Shown here: one piece after another, positions 55,240 to 63,915 of the stretch
How positions within the stretch are numbered: position 1 is the stretch's first letter
Layout of the letters: every line of letters begins with the position of its first letter
NCBI RefSeq assembly: GCF_016586355.1
Contig: NZ_BLYI01000006.1
Span: 1-64,000 of the forward strand
Origin: Anaerostipes butyraticus
GTDB lineage: Bacteria; Bacillota; Clostridia; Lachnospirales; Lachnospiraceae
Direction: 5' to 3'
DNA length: 64,000 bases
The notes under the pieces: model-generated
What the model saw: only the letters and a program-made list of their open reading frames with translations
Told to the model about the DNA's origin: nothing
Database searches by the model: none
Translations under genes and position numbers: made by a program

Positions 55240-57651
55240 ATGGCAACACCTTATAATCATAAGGCAATTGAACAAAAATGGAGAAAACACTGGGAAAGCC
55301 ATCCGGTGAATGTAAACGATGGAAAGAAGCCGAAATATTACTGCCTGGATATGTTCCCGTATCCATCAGGAAGCGGACTTCATGTAGGACACTGGAGAGG
55401 CTACGTGATCAGTGATGTATGGAGCCGTTATAAGATGCTCAACGGATACTATGTCATCCATCCAATGGGATGGGATGCGTTTGGATTGCCGGCAGAAAAC
55501 TATGCGATTAAAATGGGAACCCATCCGAGAATTTCCACAGAGCAGAATATTAAAAATATCAAGCGTCAGATCAATGAGATTTCAGCAATCTATGACTGGG
55601 ATATGGAAGTAAATACAACAGATCCAAGTTTCTACAAATGGACACAGTGGATTTTTGTAAAAATGTTTAAAGCAGGTCTGGCATACGAAAAAGAAATGCC
55701 GATCAACTGGTGTCCTTCCTGTAAGACAGGACTTGCCAACGAAGAAGTCGTAAATGGAAAATGTGAACGCTGCGGCGCTGATGTTACCAAGAAGAATCTG
55801 CGTCAGTGGATGTTAAAGATCACAGCGTACGCAGATCGCCTTCTAAATGATCTGGACAAACTTGACTGGCCGGAGAAAGTTAAGAAGATGCAGACAGAAT
55901 GGATCGGCAAGAGCCATGGCGCGGAAGTTGATTTCCAGGTAGACGGAAGAGATGAAAAGATCACGGTTTATACAACACGTCCGGATACTCTTCACGGAGC
56001 AACTTTCATGGTGCTTGCTCCGGAACATGAACTGGCAAAGAGTCTGGCAACAGATGAGACGAGAGAAGCAGTGGAAGAATATATTTACCAGGCATCTCTG
56101 AAATCTTCTGTAGACCGTATGCAGGATAAAGAAAAGACCGGAGTTTTCACAGGAAGCTATGCAATCAATCCGATCAATGGAAAGAAAGTTCCGATCTGGC
56201 TGTCTGATTATGTACTGGCAGACTATGGTACAGGAGCGATCATGTGTGTTCCTGCCCATGACGATCGTGACTTTGAATTTGCAAAGAAATTTGACATTCC
56301 GATCATTCAGGTTATCGCAAAAGACGGAAAAGAAATTGAAAATATGGAAGAAGCTTATACAGAAGCTTCCGGAATCATGATCAATTCCGGTGACTGGAAT
56401 GGAAGAGAATCTGCGGAACTGAAAGAAGAAGCGCCTGAGATCATCGAGAAGATGGGAGTTGGAAAGAAGACAACGAACTATAAACTTCGCGACTGGGTAT
56501 TCAGCCGTCAGCGTTACTGGGGAGAACCGATTCCGATCGTTCATTGTCCGGACTGCGGGGCTGTTCCGGTACCGGAAGAAGAGCTTCCGTTAACTCTGCC
56601 GGATGTAGACCGCTATGAGCCGACAGGAACAGGAGAATCTCCGCTGGCTGATATTGAGGAATGGGTCAACTGCAAGTGTCCGGTCTGTGGAAAACCGGCT
56701 AAGAGAGAGACCAATACCATGCCTCAGTGGGCAGGATCTTCCTGGTATTTCTTAAGATATATTGATAACAAGAATGACAAAGAACTGGTTTCCAGAGAAA
56801 AAGCAGACAAATACCTTCCGGTGGATATGTATATCGGCGGTGTAGAACATGCTGTGCTGCATCTGCTTTACTCCAGATTCTATACAAAATTCCTGTATGA
56901 TATCGGAGTGATCGATTTCGATGAGCCGTTCCATAAACTGTTTAACCAGGGAATGATCACTGGAAAGAACGGCATTAAGATGAGTAAATCCAAAGGAAAT
57001 GTAGTATCTCCGGATGATCTTGTTAGAGATTACGGATGCGATTCCCTGAGAATGTATGAACTCTTTGTAGGTCCGCCTGAACTGGACGCAGAGTGGGATG
57101 AAAGCGGAATCGATGGCGTTTACCGTTTCCTGACGAAATTCTACAAATTAGTGATGGATCAGAAAGACAGCGGCGTAAAAGCCGATAAGGAACTTCTGAA
57201 AGAACGCCACAAACTGATCTATGATATCACAACCCGCCTGGATAACTTCAGCCTGAATACAGTAGTCAGTGGATTTATGGAACACACCAACAAGCTGACT
57301 GCCATGGCAAAGAAAGACGGTGTAGACAAGGAAACTCTGGAGACGGCAGTTGTGCTGTTAGCTCCGTTCGCACCGCATCTGTCAGAAGAACTCTGGGAGA
57401 TGCTCGGTCATGAGGAAAGCGTCTTCGAGCAGACATGGCCGAAATATGATGAAGAAGCCATGAAAGAAGATGAGATCGAGATTGCCGTACAGATCAACGG
57501 AAAAGCAAGAGGAAAAGTTGTAATCGGCGCCGATGAAGCGAAGGATTCTGTATTAGCCAAGGCAAAAGAAGCTCTTGCTGACAAGATTACAGGAAATGTC
57601 GTGAAAGAAATTTATGTACCAGGCAGAATTGTGAACCTGGTTGTAAAATAA
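55240..57651 (+). CDS. leuS: Leucyl-tRNA synthetase
   Basis: An 803-residue class I enzyme. HIGH-type motif HVGHWRGY (near 48), KMSKSKGNVV (near 580), the inserted CP1 editing domain with TTRPDTLHGATFMVLAPEH, and two zinc-type knuckles (WCPSC..CERCG; HCPDCG..CPVCG). ATG 55240 has AGGAGG upstream. Unusually for this group I find no T-box in front of it. Confidence 0.97.
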   Translation: MATPYNHKAIEQKWRKHWESHPVNVNDGKKPKYYCLDMFPYPSGSGLHVGHWRGYVISDVWSRYKMLNGYYVIHPMGWDAFGLPAENYAIKMGTHPRISTEQNIKNIKRQINEISAIYDWDMEVNTTDPSFYKWTQWIFVKMFKAGLAYEKEMPINWCPSCKTGLANEEVVNGKCERCGADVTKKNLRQWMLKITAYADRLLNDLDKLDWPEKVKKMQTEWIGKSHGAEVDFQVDGRDEKITVYTTRPDTLHGATFMVLAPEHELAKSLATDETREAVEEYIYQASLKSSVDRMQDKEKTGVFTGSYAINPINGKKVPIWLSDYVLADYGTGAIMCVPAHDDRDFEFAKKFDIPIIQVIAKDGKEIENMEEAYTEASGIMINSGDWNGRESAELKEEAPEIIEKMGVGKKTTNYKLRDWVFSRQRYWGEPIPIVHCPDCGAVPVPEEELPLTLPDVDRYEPTGTGESPLADIEEWVNCKCPVCGKPAKRETNTMPQWAGSSWYFLRYIDNKNDKELVSREKADKYLPVDMYIGGVEHAVLHLLYSRFYTKFLYDIGVIDFDEPFHKLFNQGMITGKNGIKMSKSKGNVVSPDDLVRDYGCDSLRMYELFVGPPELDAEWDESGIDGVYRFLTKFYKLVMDQKDSGVKADKELLKERHKLIYDITTRLDNFSLNTVVSGFMEHTNKLTAMAKKDGVDKETLETAVVLLAPFAPHLSEELWEMLGHEESVFEQTWPKYDEEAMKEDEIEIAVQINGKARGKVVIGADEAKDSVLAKAKEALADKITGNVVKEIYVPGRIVNLVVK

Positions 57652-57691
57652 TAAAATAGGAATGACCATATTCCACAAGATAAAAGATAAG

Positions 57692-57724
57692 ATCTCCTGG
57701 GCTTAATTCCAGGAGATTTTATTA
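57692..57724 (+). terminator. Terminator of leuS
   Basis: ATCTCCTGG (57692-57700) pairs with CCAGGAGAT (57709-57717), then TTTATTA. Confidence 0.85.
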
Positions 57725-57753
57725 TATACAAATAAGAAGAGGGAGAAACGGAA

Positions 57754-59523
57754 ATGGAAAGCAGGAAAAAAGGGGAAATCCTGAAAAAACTATTTGGATT
57801 TCTGCAGCGGAAGCAGAAAATAGAGTTTGCCGGAGTGCTGGTGATTCTGGCAGTTTCAGCCGGGCTGTCACAGGTCACGCCAATAGCAGTGGAATATCTG
57901 ACAGATTCGATTTTGAAAGCAGATCAGATTCATTTTCAGACGGTTGTTCCGGTTTTGCTTTTTATTCTGATTGCAAATGTCAGCAATGAAACAATCAAAG
58001 TCATTCGGCGGCTGATGGTGGAAGACACGGCAACATACATCGAAAAGTCTGCCCGGCAAAGAGCGACACAGGCTCTTTTGAAAGCACCGCTTATGTATTT
58101 CCGGAGTCATATGACAGGAAATATCCATGGCAGGCTGAATCGAAATCTGGAAGGGACCTCCAGACTGATCAAATTGATCTTTATGGATTTTGCTCCGGCG
58201 GTGGCGAGCGGAATCGCAGCAATCATTGTGATTTTTGTAAAGCTTCCGGTAACGGTAGCATGCATTGTAATTCTTGTAATTCCTCTTGGGACGTTTATTG
58301 TTTTCCGTCAGATTTCCACACAGAAAGGCATCCGGGTGGAACTGATGAATACAAAGGCGGCCATGGATGGCACTATGGTGGAACTGCTTGGCGGTATTGA
58401 GACGATCCGCATTATGGACTGCGCTGAACTTGAGACGTCCAGGATCGAAGAACGGTCAGAACAGCTTCGGGAAAAAGAAATGAAGCATCATAAGGCGATG
58501 GCTTTTTATGACTGTATGAAATTTATCAATGAGGCGGTCTTCCATGTGATCGTAATTGCAATTTCCATTTTTCTTGCAGCAAAGAATGTGATCAGTATTG
58601 GAACGGTGCTGGCAACTTATTTATGTTTTAATCAGCTTACGAGCCCTCTAAGAGAGCTTCATCGTATTTTAGATGAATTTTCAGAGAGTATGGTGCTGGC
58701 GGGAGATTATTTTGATATTGTAGAAATACCAGAAGATTTTTCTTACAGAGCCCTGGAATCCGGGAAAAATATACCGGAAAATGAAGCGCCGGAGATCTGT
58801 CTGGAAAAAGTTGTTTTTTCTTATCCGGAGAAAAAAGAAGATGAAATCCTGCATTCGATTGATTATTCTATTGAAAAAGGAAAATTTATCGGCATTGCAG
58901 GACCAAGCGGATGCGGAAAGTCCACGCTGATAAAATTAATTGCCAGATTAGAGCCTTACCAGGGGAAGATCTGGATCAGAGGAAAAGAACTAAGTCAGAT
59001 GACCCGTCCGGATCTGGCGGAAACCATTGCCCTGGTTCCTCAGACTCCGTTTCTAATTGCGGATACGGTGTTTCATAATATCTGTTATGGCATGAGGCGG
59101 AAAGTATCGCTGGAAGAAGTGAAGGAAGCTGCGCGGAAAGCTAATCTGGAATCTGTGATTGAAAGACTTCCGGGGAAATATGATTTTTTCATTTCAGAGG
59201 GAGGAAGCAATCTGTCTGGCGGACAGAGGCAGAGAATTGCCCTTGCCCGGATTTTTTTGAGAAAACCAGAGATTCTTATTTTGGATGAAGCAACTTCTGC
59301 CCTGGATAATACATCGGAAAAAATGATCCAGCGGGAGATTGAAAATATGAAAGAGATGTATCATACGACCATTCTTTCCATTGCTCATCGTCTTACGACA
59401 TTGGAACATTGTGATGAAATTATTGTTATGGAAAAAGGCAGCATCGTTCAGAGGGGAACTTTTGATGACTTGAAAGAAACGCCTGGAATTTTCCAGGATA
59501 TGTACCGGGGAATTTTAAAATAA
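57754..59523 (+). CDS. ABC exporter, fused permease-ATPase
   Basis: A 589-residue half-transporter: six membrane helices (residues 20-310), then the ATPase with Walker A GPSGCGKST (near 385), Q-loop LVPQTPF, signature NLSGGQRQRIALAR and Walker B ILILDEATSALD. It works as a homodimer exporting lipid, peptide or drug; no partner gene or substrate clue is near. GAGGGAG upstream. Confidence 0.92.
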   Translation: MESRKKGEILKKLFGFLQRKQKIEFAGVLVILAVSAGLSQVTPIAVEYLTDSILKADQIHFQTVVPVLLFILIANVSNETIKVIRRLMVEDTATYIEKSARQRATQALLKAPLMYFRSHMTGNIHGRLNRNLEGTSRLIKLIFMDFAPAVASGIAAIIVIFVKLPVTVACIVILVIPLGTFIVFRQISTQKGIRVELMNTKAAMDGTMVELLGGIETIRIMDCAELETSRIEERSEQLREKEMKHHKAMAFYDCMKFINEAVFHVIVIAISIFLAAKNVISIGTVLATYLCFNQLTSPLRELHRILDEFSESMVLAGDYFDIVEIPEDFSYRALESGKNIPENEAPEICLEKVVFSYPEKKEDEILHSIDYSIEKGKFIGIAGPSGCGKSTLIKLIARLEPYQGKIWIRGKELSQMTRPDLAETIALVPQTPFLIADTVFHNICYGMRRKVSLEEVKEAARKANLESVIERLPGKYDFFISEGGSNLSGGQRQRIALARIFLRKPEILILDEATSALDNTSEKMIQREIENMKEMYHTTILSIAHRLTTLEHCDEIIVMEKGSIVQRGTFDDLKETPGIFQDMYRGILK

Positions 59524-59616
59524 CGAAGAAAAAACTACAATTATCTTGGACAAACTAGAAAATTTTTTAATCCATACTTGGATTTTTTCGATGTGAAGTT
59601 TTCTGGTATTATATGT

Positions 59617-59647
59617 AAAAAGACAGGAGAGATGTTCCTGTCTTTTT
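59617..59647. terminator. Bidirectional terminator after the ABC exporter
   Basis: AAAAAGACAGGA (59617-59628) pairs perfectly with 59636-59647, giving a U-rich 3' arm. Confidence 0.8.
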
Positions 59648-59725
59648 CATTTAAAATATAAGGAAAAACTCAAAATTTTCCTGCCGCAACCTGTGGTTGA
59701 CAATGTGCCAACCGCTGTTTTCTTG

Positions 59726-59769
59726 CTTTTGTGATATAATAATGCTATGGTTCGTCTATATCACAAAAG
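59726..59769 (+). promoter_or_regulatory. Inverted repeat at the XRE gene promoter
   Basis: CTTTTGTGATATA (59726-59738) is repeated inverted at 59757-59769, 18 bases apart. TATAAT at 59735-59740 overlaps the left arm. It probably was the operator by which the XRE protein controlled itself. Confidence 0.55.
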
Positions 59770-59783
59770 GAGGATTGGAGAAC

Positions 59784-59912
59784 ATGAAGTTTGGAGAAAA
59801 ACTAATCCAACTTAGGAGAAAAGAGGGAATGTCCCAGGAACAGCTGGCGGCAGAGATTGGAATTACCAGACAGTCTGTGAGCAAATGGGAGTCCGGGGGT
59901 TCACTTAGATAA
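59784..59912 (+). pseudogene. XRE-type regulator, truncated by the island
   Basis: The first 38 codons give a standard helix-turn-helix (MKFGEKLIQLRRKEGMSQEQ ... ITRQSVSKWESG). Family members go on with a linker and a C-terminal domain; here four foreign codons and a stop follow. AGGAGG and a promoter are intact, so a 42-residue fragment may still be made, but it lacks the fourth and fifth helices. The break near 59,897 marks the left end of the mobile island. Confidence 0.8.
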
Positions 59913-60432
59913 AGATACCACATCAATCCCACGCTGACTTTTGCTCAACCGATACAGCCGGAGGGCTGGATAACAAGAAAAGGCGGTATGCGCCCCGTGG
60001 AGGGGTAGCGTACCGCCTTTTCTTGTGGGGGTTTCCAAAGGGGGCAACGCCCCCATTTGGCACACGACTTTGCGAAGCAAAGTGTAGTGTGTTATACGCT
60101 CTGTCGGCGTTGCCGTGAAAATGCCGTTGCCGCCGGGGAGGGCAAGGGCATTTGGAGCGGCAGGAAAACAGGGCTGTGCTTGCGTGGCGTAGAGCCGTAA
60201 GCACAGGTCTGGTTTCAACAGCAGACTGGGCGTATATGAAAGCCCCCGTCCCTCGTCCTACGCTCCGACTTGTGGACAAAGTGTCCCGAAGTTGTGGCTA
60301 CACTCCCGGAAAAGTAACAGGACAGCGGGCAACCGTCAAGGCTGAAATGAACGGGCTTACACCCGGCCTTGACCGCCACCCGCCGTTCCGCTGAATGGGT
60401 GAACAAGGCGACCAATCCCTCAAAGTGCTTGG
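59913..60432. other. GC-rich non-coding island end with hairpins
   Basis: No convincing gene is present. A 15-bp perfect hairpin (59974-59988 with 60011-60025, plus an inner CCCC/GGGG) looks like a terminator. A second hairpin, ACTTTGC-GAA-GCAAAGT (60067-60083) inside CACAC...GTGTG, could be an origin of transfer or binding site. The rest, to 60432, has short open frames with no recognisable protein. Confidence 0.55.
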
Positions 60433-60598
60433 CCGCTCTCTTTCTGATTTTGGAGTGTTTCTTTTCTCATAATTGAAATGGGCGGGAAGCCATTTTAGGG
60501 CTTTCCCGCCTTGATTGCCCATCAGCAAAGCCAGACGGAACGGTCAACGGCGGCGCATGAAATGCGCCGTTCATCTTGACCGTTAACTGGCTTTGCTA
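60433..60598 (+). repeat. Direct repeat copy A (~165 bp)
   Basis: It matches 62944-63108 at roughly nine of ten bases. Each copy holds two hairpins: GGCGGGAAGCC with GGGCTTTCCCGCC, and CGGCGCAT/ATGCGCCG. The copies bracket the kinase gene and its transposon insert. Confidence 0.9.
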
Positions 60599-60636
60599 TT
60601 TCTCTGATAAATGAAATTTCGATTTTTAGAAATCGT

Positions 60637-61059
60637 TTAAGATAGCAATGCGGCTCCACTTGAAATTTTTTCTTTTACTGCAAAAACAGCCTCTTGGATA
60701 GAATAGGTTGTCGTTTCTATAACATTCGATTCATATATCCCCAAATTACAAAATTGCTCCCACATTGTTTCTACTAATTCAACATTTGTTTTTCTGTCTA
60801 ATTTTGAACGTTCCACAGCTCGTTTCATAGTTTCTTCTTTACTGGCTCTTAAAACAATATAGTGTACTTCATAATCTTCTCGAACAAGGGCTCTCCATGG
60901 TTCTAAAAACCACGGCCCGACAATTCCATCTACAATTACATCATATCCGCCGCGGGCATAGCGCTTTGCAGCTTCTAAAAAGGCTTCAATGACAACTAAA
61001 TTTTGTTCGTTGGACTCTGGTAAATGCGGCGGTATTGCTCCTTTGCTTAAATAATGAAA
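60637..61059 (-). pseudogene. P-loop kinase, C-terminal fragment (interrupted)
   Basis: C-terminal 140 codons of an AAA/P-loop small kinase or phosphotransferase (VIVDGIVGPWFLEPWRALVRE, then VLRASKEETMKRAVERSKLD). Its reading frame starts at the target duplication at 61052-61059. Joining it to 62785-62915 with one copy of the 8-bp duplication restores a single open frame of 181 residues. In the intact protein this half carries the lid region. Function unknown; related to chloramphenicol-phosphotransferase-like ATPases. Confidence 0.8.
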
Positions 61060-61140
61060 GGCTATGTCACAACAAACAGTTGATAAATAGCCATTTTTAT
61101 AGGGGAGTATCAGAACTCCCCTACAAACTGTTATTTGCAG

Positions 61141-61635
61141 TTATCTATACTCATTTGGAATTTCGATATGAAGTGTCTCACACAATAACTTCACATCATG
61201 TGCATCATTTTCATCAAACTCGTATCCCAGATGGAACATTACTTGACTATATGGTTCAATACAGGAAACCTCTATTTCCTCAATTCTTCCTTTACCCGAA
61301 AAAGTTTCTACCGGAAAACAATCCCCATCATAAAGAATTTCACCTTCGTCCGTATATTCAAAACAATGCAAATCAATAATTCTGTTTTTCAAATCTTCCC
61401 ATACAGTATGGTTCAATGTTGTATATTCCATCTTAATCTCATAAAAGCCATTAGCTTTCATTATTTCTATAAAGTTCTGATAATCGATCTTTTCTACAAA
61501 AATGTCAATATCATTATGGGCTCTTGACTGATATCCAAGAAGAGCATCTACACCCCAGCCACCATCAAGAAAGACTTTAATCTCCGCATCTATTGCAAAT
61601 TGAAGAATCTGTTTTACATCTGTTATATTGACCAT
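61141..61635 (-). CDS. lnu(C): Lincosamide nucleotidyltransferase Lnu(C)
   Basis: A 164-residue enzyme that adenylylates lincomycin and clindamycin. The nucleotidyltransferase signature is FLDGGWGVDALLGYQSRAHNDIDIF (near 21-45), with the GG and D-x-D metal residues present. Counting from ATG 61635 gives exactly the length known for Lnu(C), so the longer reading from 61704 is rejected. It lies downstream of the transposase on the same strand and may use its promoter. Confidence 0.92.
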   Translation of the reverse strand: MVNITDVKQILQFAIDAEIKVFLDGGWGVDALLGYQSRAHNDIDIFVEKIDYQNFIEIMKANGFYEIKMEYTTLNHTVWEDLKNRIIDLHCFEYTDEGEILYDGDCFPVETFSGKGRIEEIEVSCIEPYSQVMFHLGYEFDENDAHDVKLLCETLHIEIPNEYR

Positions 61636-61658
61636 CTTATCATCTCCACAAATTCTAA

Positions 61659-62696
61659 TTAGGCGACCAGAGGAACTGCTGGTCTGTTTGATAAATCTCT
61701 GCATTTAGCAGTTTTCAATGTTGCCAAAACGAAAGTTAAGAAGATGTTCCTTTTCTCCATGTCGCTTTCTTTGGCGTAATTTACAAGGTTATTCCACACA
61801 AGATAGTTGTTCAGATACTTGGTAGAAACACCGTTAAAGCCACGCATAAACCTCTTTAGCTGGCTATGGTAGCTATTGATATGTTGGATATTATAAATGC
61901 CTTTCTTGGCTTTGCCAGTCTTTAACTGCACAAGGTCAATGCCATTGGCATTTGTAAATCTCACATAGGAGTTCATCTTGTCCGTAACAAGAGTGGAATT
62001 GGTCTTAATCCTACCATCATAAATATGATGTAAATCTATTGTAGAAACTCTACCAGTATTCGTAATCTTGGAGATAGACAAGCCATTCCTATTAACCGCA
62101 CAAGGAACACATACCTTTTCTTGGGACAAGCCTCTGATATGTGTAGAATGACCACGCTTATGAGCCTTGCGTGGCATAGCAAATGTCTTACTCTTGCTAT
62201 GATTGCCCTTGTACGAGATGGCGAAAAAAGTTTCGTCAGCCTCAATAATGCCGTCAAGGGTAACATCGTCTGCCATATTCTGAAGTGCATCCAAAATCTT
62301 GTGTCTCCAAAGGAATGCGGTGTTTCTGTGAATCCCACAAGCAACAGCAGTCTTACGAATGGATAAGCCATTCATCATACAATCAATGTACTGCTCCCAC
62401 ACGGACAAGTCTTTTCTTGTACCAGACACAATGGAGTTCGTAGCAATCACGAAGGACTTGCCACAATCCTTACATACATATCGCTGTGTGCCATCTTTAC
62501 GATGACCATTGCGAACCACATGGATACAGCCACAAAGAGGGCATACACGACCATTTGCAAAGCGTTCCTTTGCTACGAAATCTTCAATATTCAAAGACTT
62601 TACAAAGGCAGGACTTAAAAGCATTGTTTTAAGGCTTTCCTGCTCTGCGACAGTCAACTTACCGATAATATCTAATGCGTCTTTGATAGTAGGCAT
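61659..62696 (-). CDS. IS1595-family (ISXO2-type) transposase
   Basis: A 345-residue transposase: N-terminal zinc ribbon CPLCG..CKDCGKSF (near 53-80), helix-turn-helix (SIRKTAVACGIHRNTAFLWRHKIL), then the DDE-type core with IEADETFF, VTDKMNSYVRF and INSYHSQLKRFMRGFNGVSTKYLNNYLVW. It moves the element by cutting at the terminal repeats. ATG 62696 has AAGGAGG upstream (a TTG at 62702 is possible). It ends 23 bases before the lnu(C) ATG. Confidence 0.93.
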   Translation of the reverse strand: MPTIKDALDIIGKLTVAEQESLKTMLLSPAFVKSLNIEDFVAKERFANGRVCPLCGCIHVVRNGHRKDGTQRYVCKDCGKSFVIATNSIVSGTRKDLSVWEQYIDCMMNGLSIRKTAVACGIHRNTAFLWRHKILDALQNMADDVTLDGIIEADETFFAISYKGNHSKSKTFAMPRKAHKRGHSTHIRGLSQEKVCVPCAVNRNGLSISKITNTGRVSTIDLHHIYDGRIKTNSTLVTDKMNSYVRFTNANGIDLVQLKTGKAKKGIYNIQHINSYHSQLKRFMRGFNGVSTKYLNNYLVWNNLVNYAKESDMEKRNIFLTFVLATLKTAKCRDLSNRPAVPLVA

Positions 62697-62735
62697 ATCC
62701 AATTACCTCCTTCGGTGGTACTGTTTCTTACTATT

Positions 62736-62764
62736 ATTATACGCTATTTCTCGTCAAAAATCAA
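62736..62764 (-). promoter_or_regulatory. Promoter of the transposase/lnu(C) unit
   Basis: On the minus strand TTGATT (62764-62759), 17-base spacer, TATAAT (62741-62736). The -35 lies in the terminal inverted repeat. Confidence 0.65.
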
Positions 62765-62784
62765 CCATTTGTTGTGACAGAGCC

Positions 62785-62915
62785 TAATGAAAAAAGTCGT
62801 CTGTGTGCATATGCACAGATTTATCCATGTTCGATTCTTTTGCGACAATCGACGCAGTTGTTGTCTTTCCTGTTCCCGGCGAACCTGTAATCACAATAAT
62901 TCTTCCTTGATTCAT
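62785..62915 (-). pseudogene. P-loop kinase, N-terminal fragment (interrupted)
   Basis: Begins at ATG 62915 with GGGAG upstream and encodes RIIVITGSPGTGKTTTASIVA, a perfect Walker A, then HMHTDDFFH where the transposon cuts in and a TAG follows at once. The other part is at 60637-61059. The fragment keeps the ATP loop but no lid, so it is inactive. Confidence 0.85.
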
Positions 62916-62943
62916 CTACATTCTCCCTCGCAATTCAGATTTA

Positions 62944-63108
62944 CCGCTCTCTTTCTGATTTTGGAGCGTTTCTTCTCTCAAGATTGAAATGGGCGGGAAG
63001 CCATTTTAGGGCTTTCCCGCCTTGATTGCCCATCAGCAAAGACGGGCGGGACTGTCAACGGCGGCGCATTTATGCGCCGTTCATCTTGACCGTTGATTGG
63101 CCCCGCTA
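62944..63108 (+). repeat. Direct repeat copy B (~165 bp)
   Basis: Second copy of 60433-60598, between the kinase gene start and the end of the ANT(9)-like gene. Differences cluster in the loops and at the right end, while stem sequences are kept. Confidence 0.9.
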
Positions 63109-63114
63109 ACTTTG

Positions 63115-63891
63115 CTACTCTGTTCTAAGTAATTCCTCAATTTGTTTTTTCATATATTCTACAAGTGCCATCGCTTCCTTTTCTACTGTCTCCCATTCAT
63201 CAGACAAATTTCCCAAATAAGCTTCCTTTGCCGTTGTTAGCAGGGGGGGAAATCTCTCCGGCAATTTTAAAATTACCCATTTTGCGGCAACATCTTTTGT
63301 CGTGATTTCTTCTGTTACTAAAGTAAACCACATTCGTGATAAGGTTAATAACACATTTCTTTCATCACCCTTAAAGCTGGAAATCAAACCAGGTAAAGAA
63401 AACCGAATTGCTTTTTTAATTTCGTGAAATGGGATAGCGGGAATAAGCTCTTTGCTTTCCGCCCCCTTCAAAGTTATGCTATTTTTTCTTGCTTGCCATA
63501 ATAAAATCATTATATCTGGGTCATTGCAGGCTTGCGGATATTCTCCTGCTTCCATCTCTCCCCTTAGCCATTCACCATACATATACTGACATTTTGGCGG
63601 AAATTGCAACGGAACAATATCAGATTGATTGATAATAGTTACCTCTAAAGGTCTTTTTTCAATACAGCCTACGGAGCCAGAAATTTTCAATAATTGCTTT
63701 GTTAGATCTGCTCTGATTGAATTACTCAATTCTTGTTTAGTAATTATCAGTATATCTATATCACTATCTGGACGCAGCCCATTCATTGTTGCTGAACCAT
63801 ATAAATATATCCCCAATATTTGACCTTGTAATATGGTTTCTGCTATTGAAATAACTTGATTTACTTGTTGTGGAAATTCATTTATATTCAT
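63115..63891 (-). CDS. ANT(9)/AadA-like aminoglycoside nucleotidyltransferase
   Basis: A 258-residue enzyme with nucleotidyltransferase motif YLYGSATMNGLRPDSDIDILI (near 29-49, GS and D-x-D), then PLEVTIINQSDIVPLQFPPK, YGEWLRGE and GDERNVLLTLSRMWFT, all matching spectinomycin adenylyltransferase Aad9. It should confer spectinomycin resistance. Identity to named alleles cannot be measured here, so no symbol is given. AGGAG lies before ATG 63891. Confidence 0.85.
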   Translation of the reverse strand: MNINEFPQQVNQVISIAETILQGQILGIYLYGSATMNGLRPDSDIDILIITKQELSNSIRADLTKQLLKISGSVGCIEKRPLEVTIINQSDIVPLQFPPKCQYMYGEWLRGEMEAGEYPQACNDPDIMILLWQARKNSITLKGAESKELIPAIPFHEIKKAIRFSLPGLISSFKGDERNVLLTLSRMWFTLVTEEITTKDVAAKWVILKLPERFPPLLTTAKEAYLGNLSDEWETVEKEAMALVEYMKKQIEELLRTE

Positions 63892-63915
63892 TGTAACTCC
63901 TATATGTATTTATTT

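Larger units (their letters stand above)
61060..62784 (-). mobile_element. MTnSag1-like IS1595-family mobilizable transposon with lnu(C)
   Basis: The 1,725-bp element has terminal inverted repeats of about 25 bp with three mismatches (GGCTATGTCACAACAAA at the left, GGCTCTGTCACAACAAA at the right). An 8-bp target duplication TAATGAAA flanks it (61052-61059 and 62785-62792). It holds an IS1595-type transposase and a 164-codon lnu(C) gene, the content and nearly the exact size (1,724 bp) reported for MTnSag1 of Streptococcus agalactiae. A 9-bp hairpin at 61100-61123 may be the end of the lnu mRNA or a transfer site. Confidence 0.9.

Noticed and set aside
59901-60279. Minus-strand frames of 105 and 118 codons
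   Set aside because: Overlapping frames in GC-rich hairpin DNA with low-complexity products; no start signals.
60152-60394. 80-codon plus-strand frame in the island end
   Set aside because: No ribosome site, proline/arginine-rich translation of GC-rich DNA and no known domain.
61636-61704. Longer N-terminus for lnu(C) from 61704
   Set aside because: It would run into the transposase coding end; ATG 61635 gives the known 164-residue enzyme.
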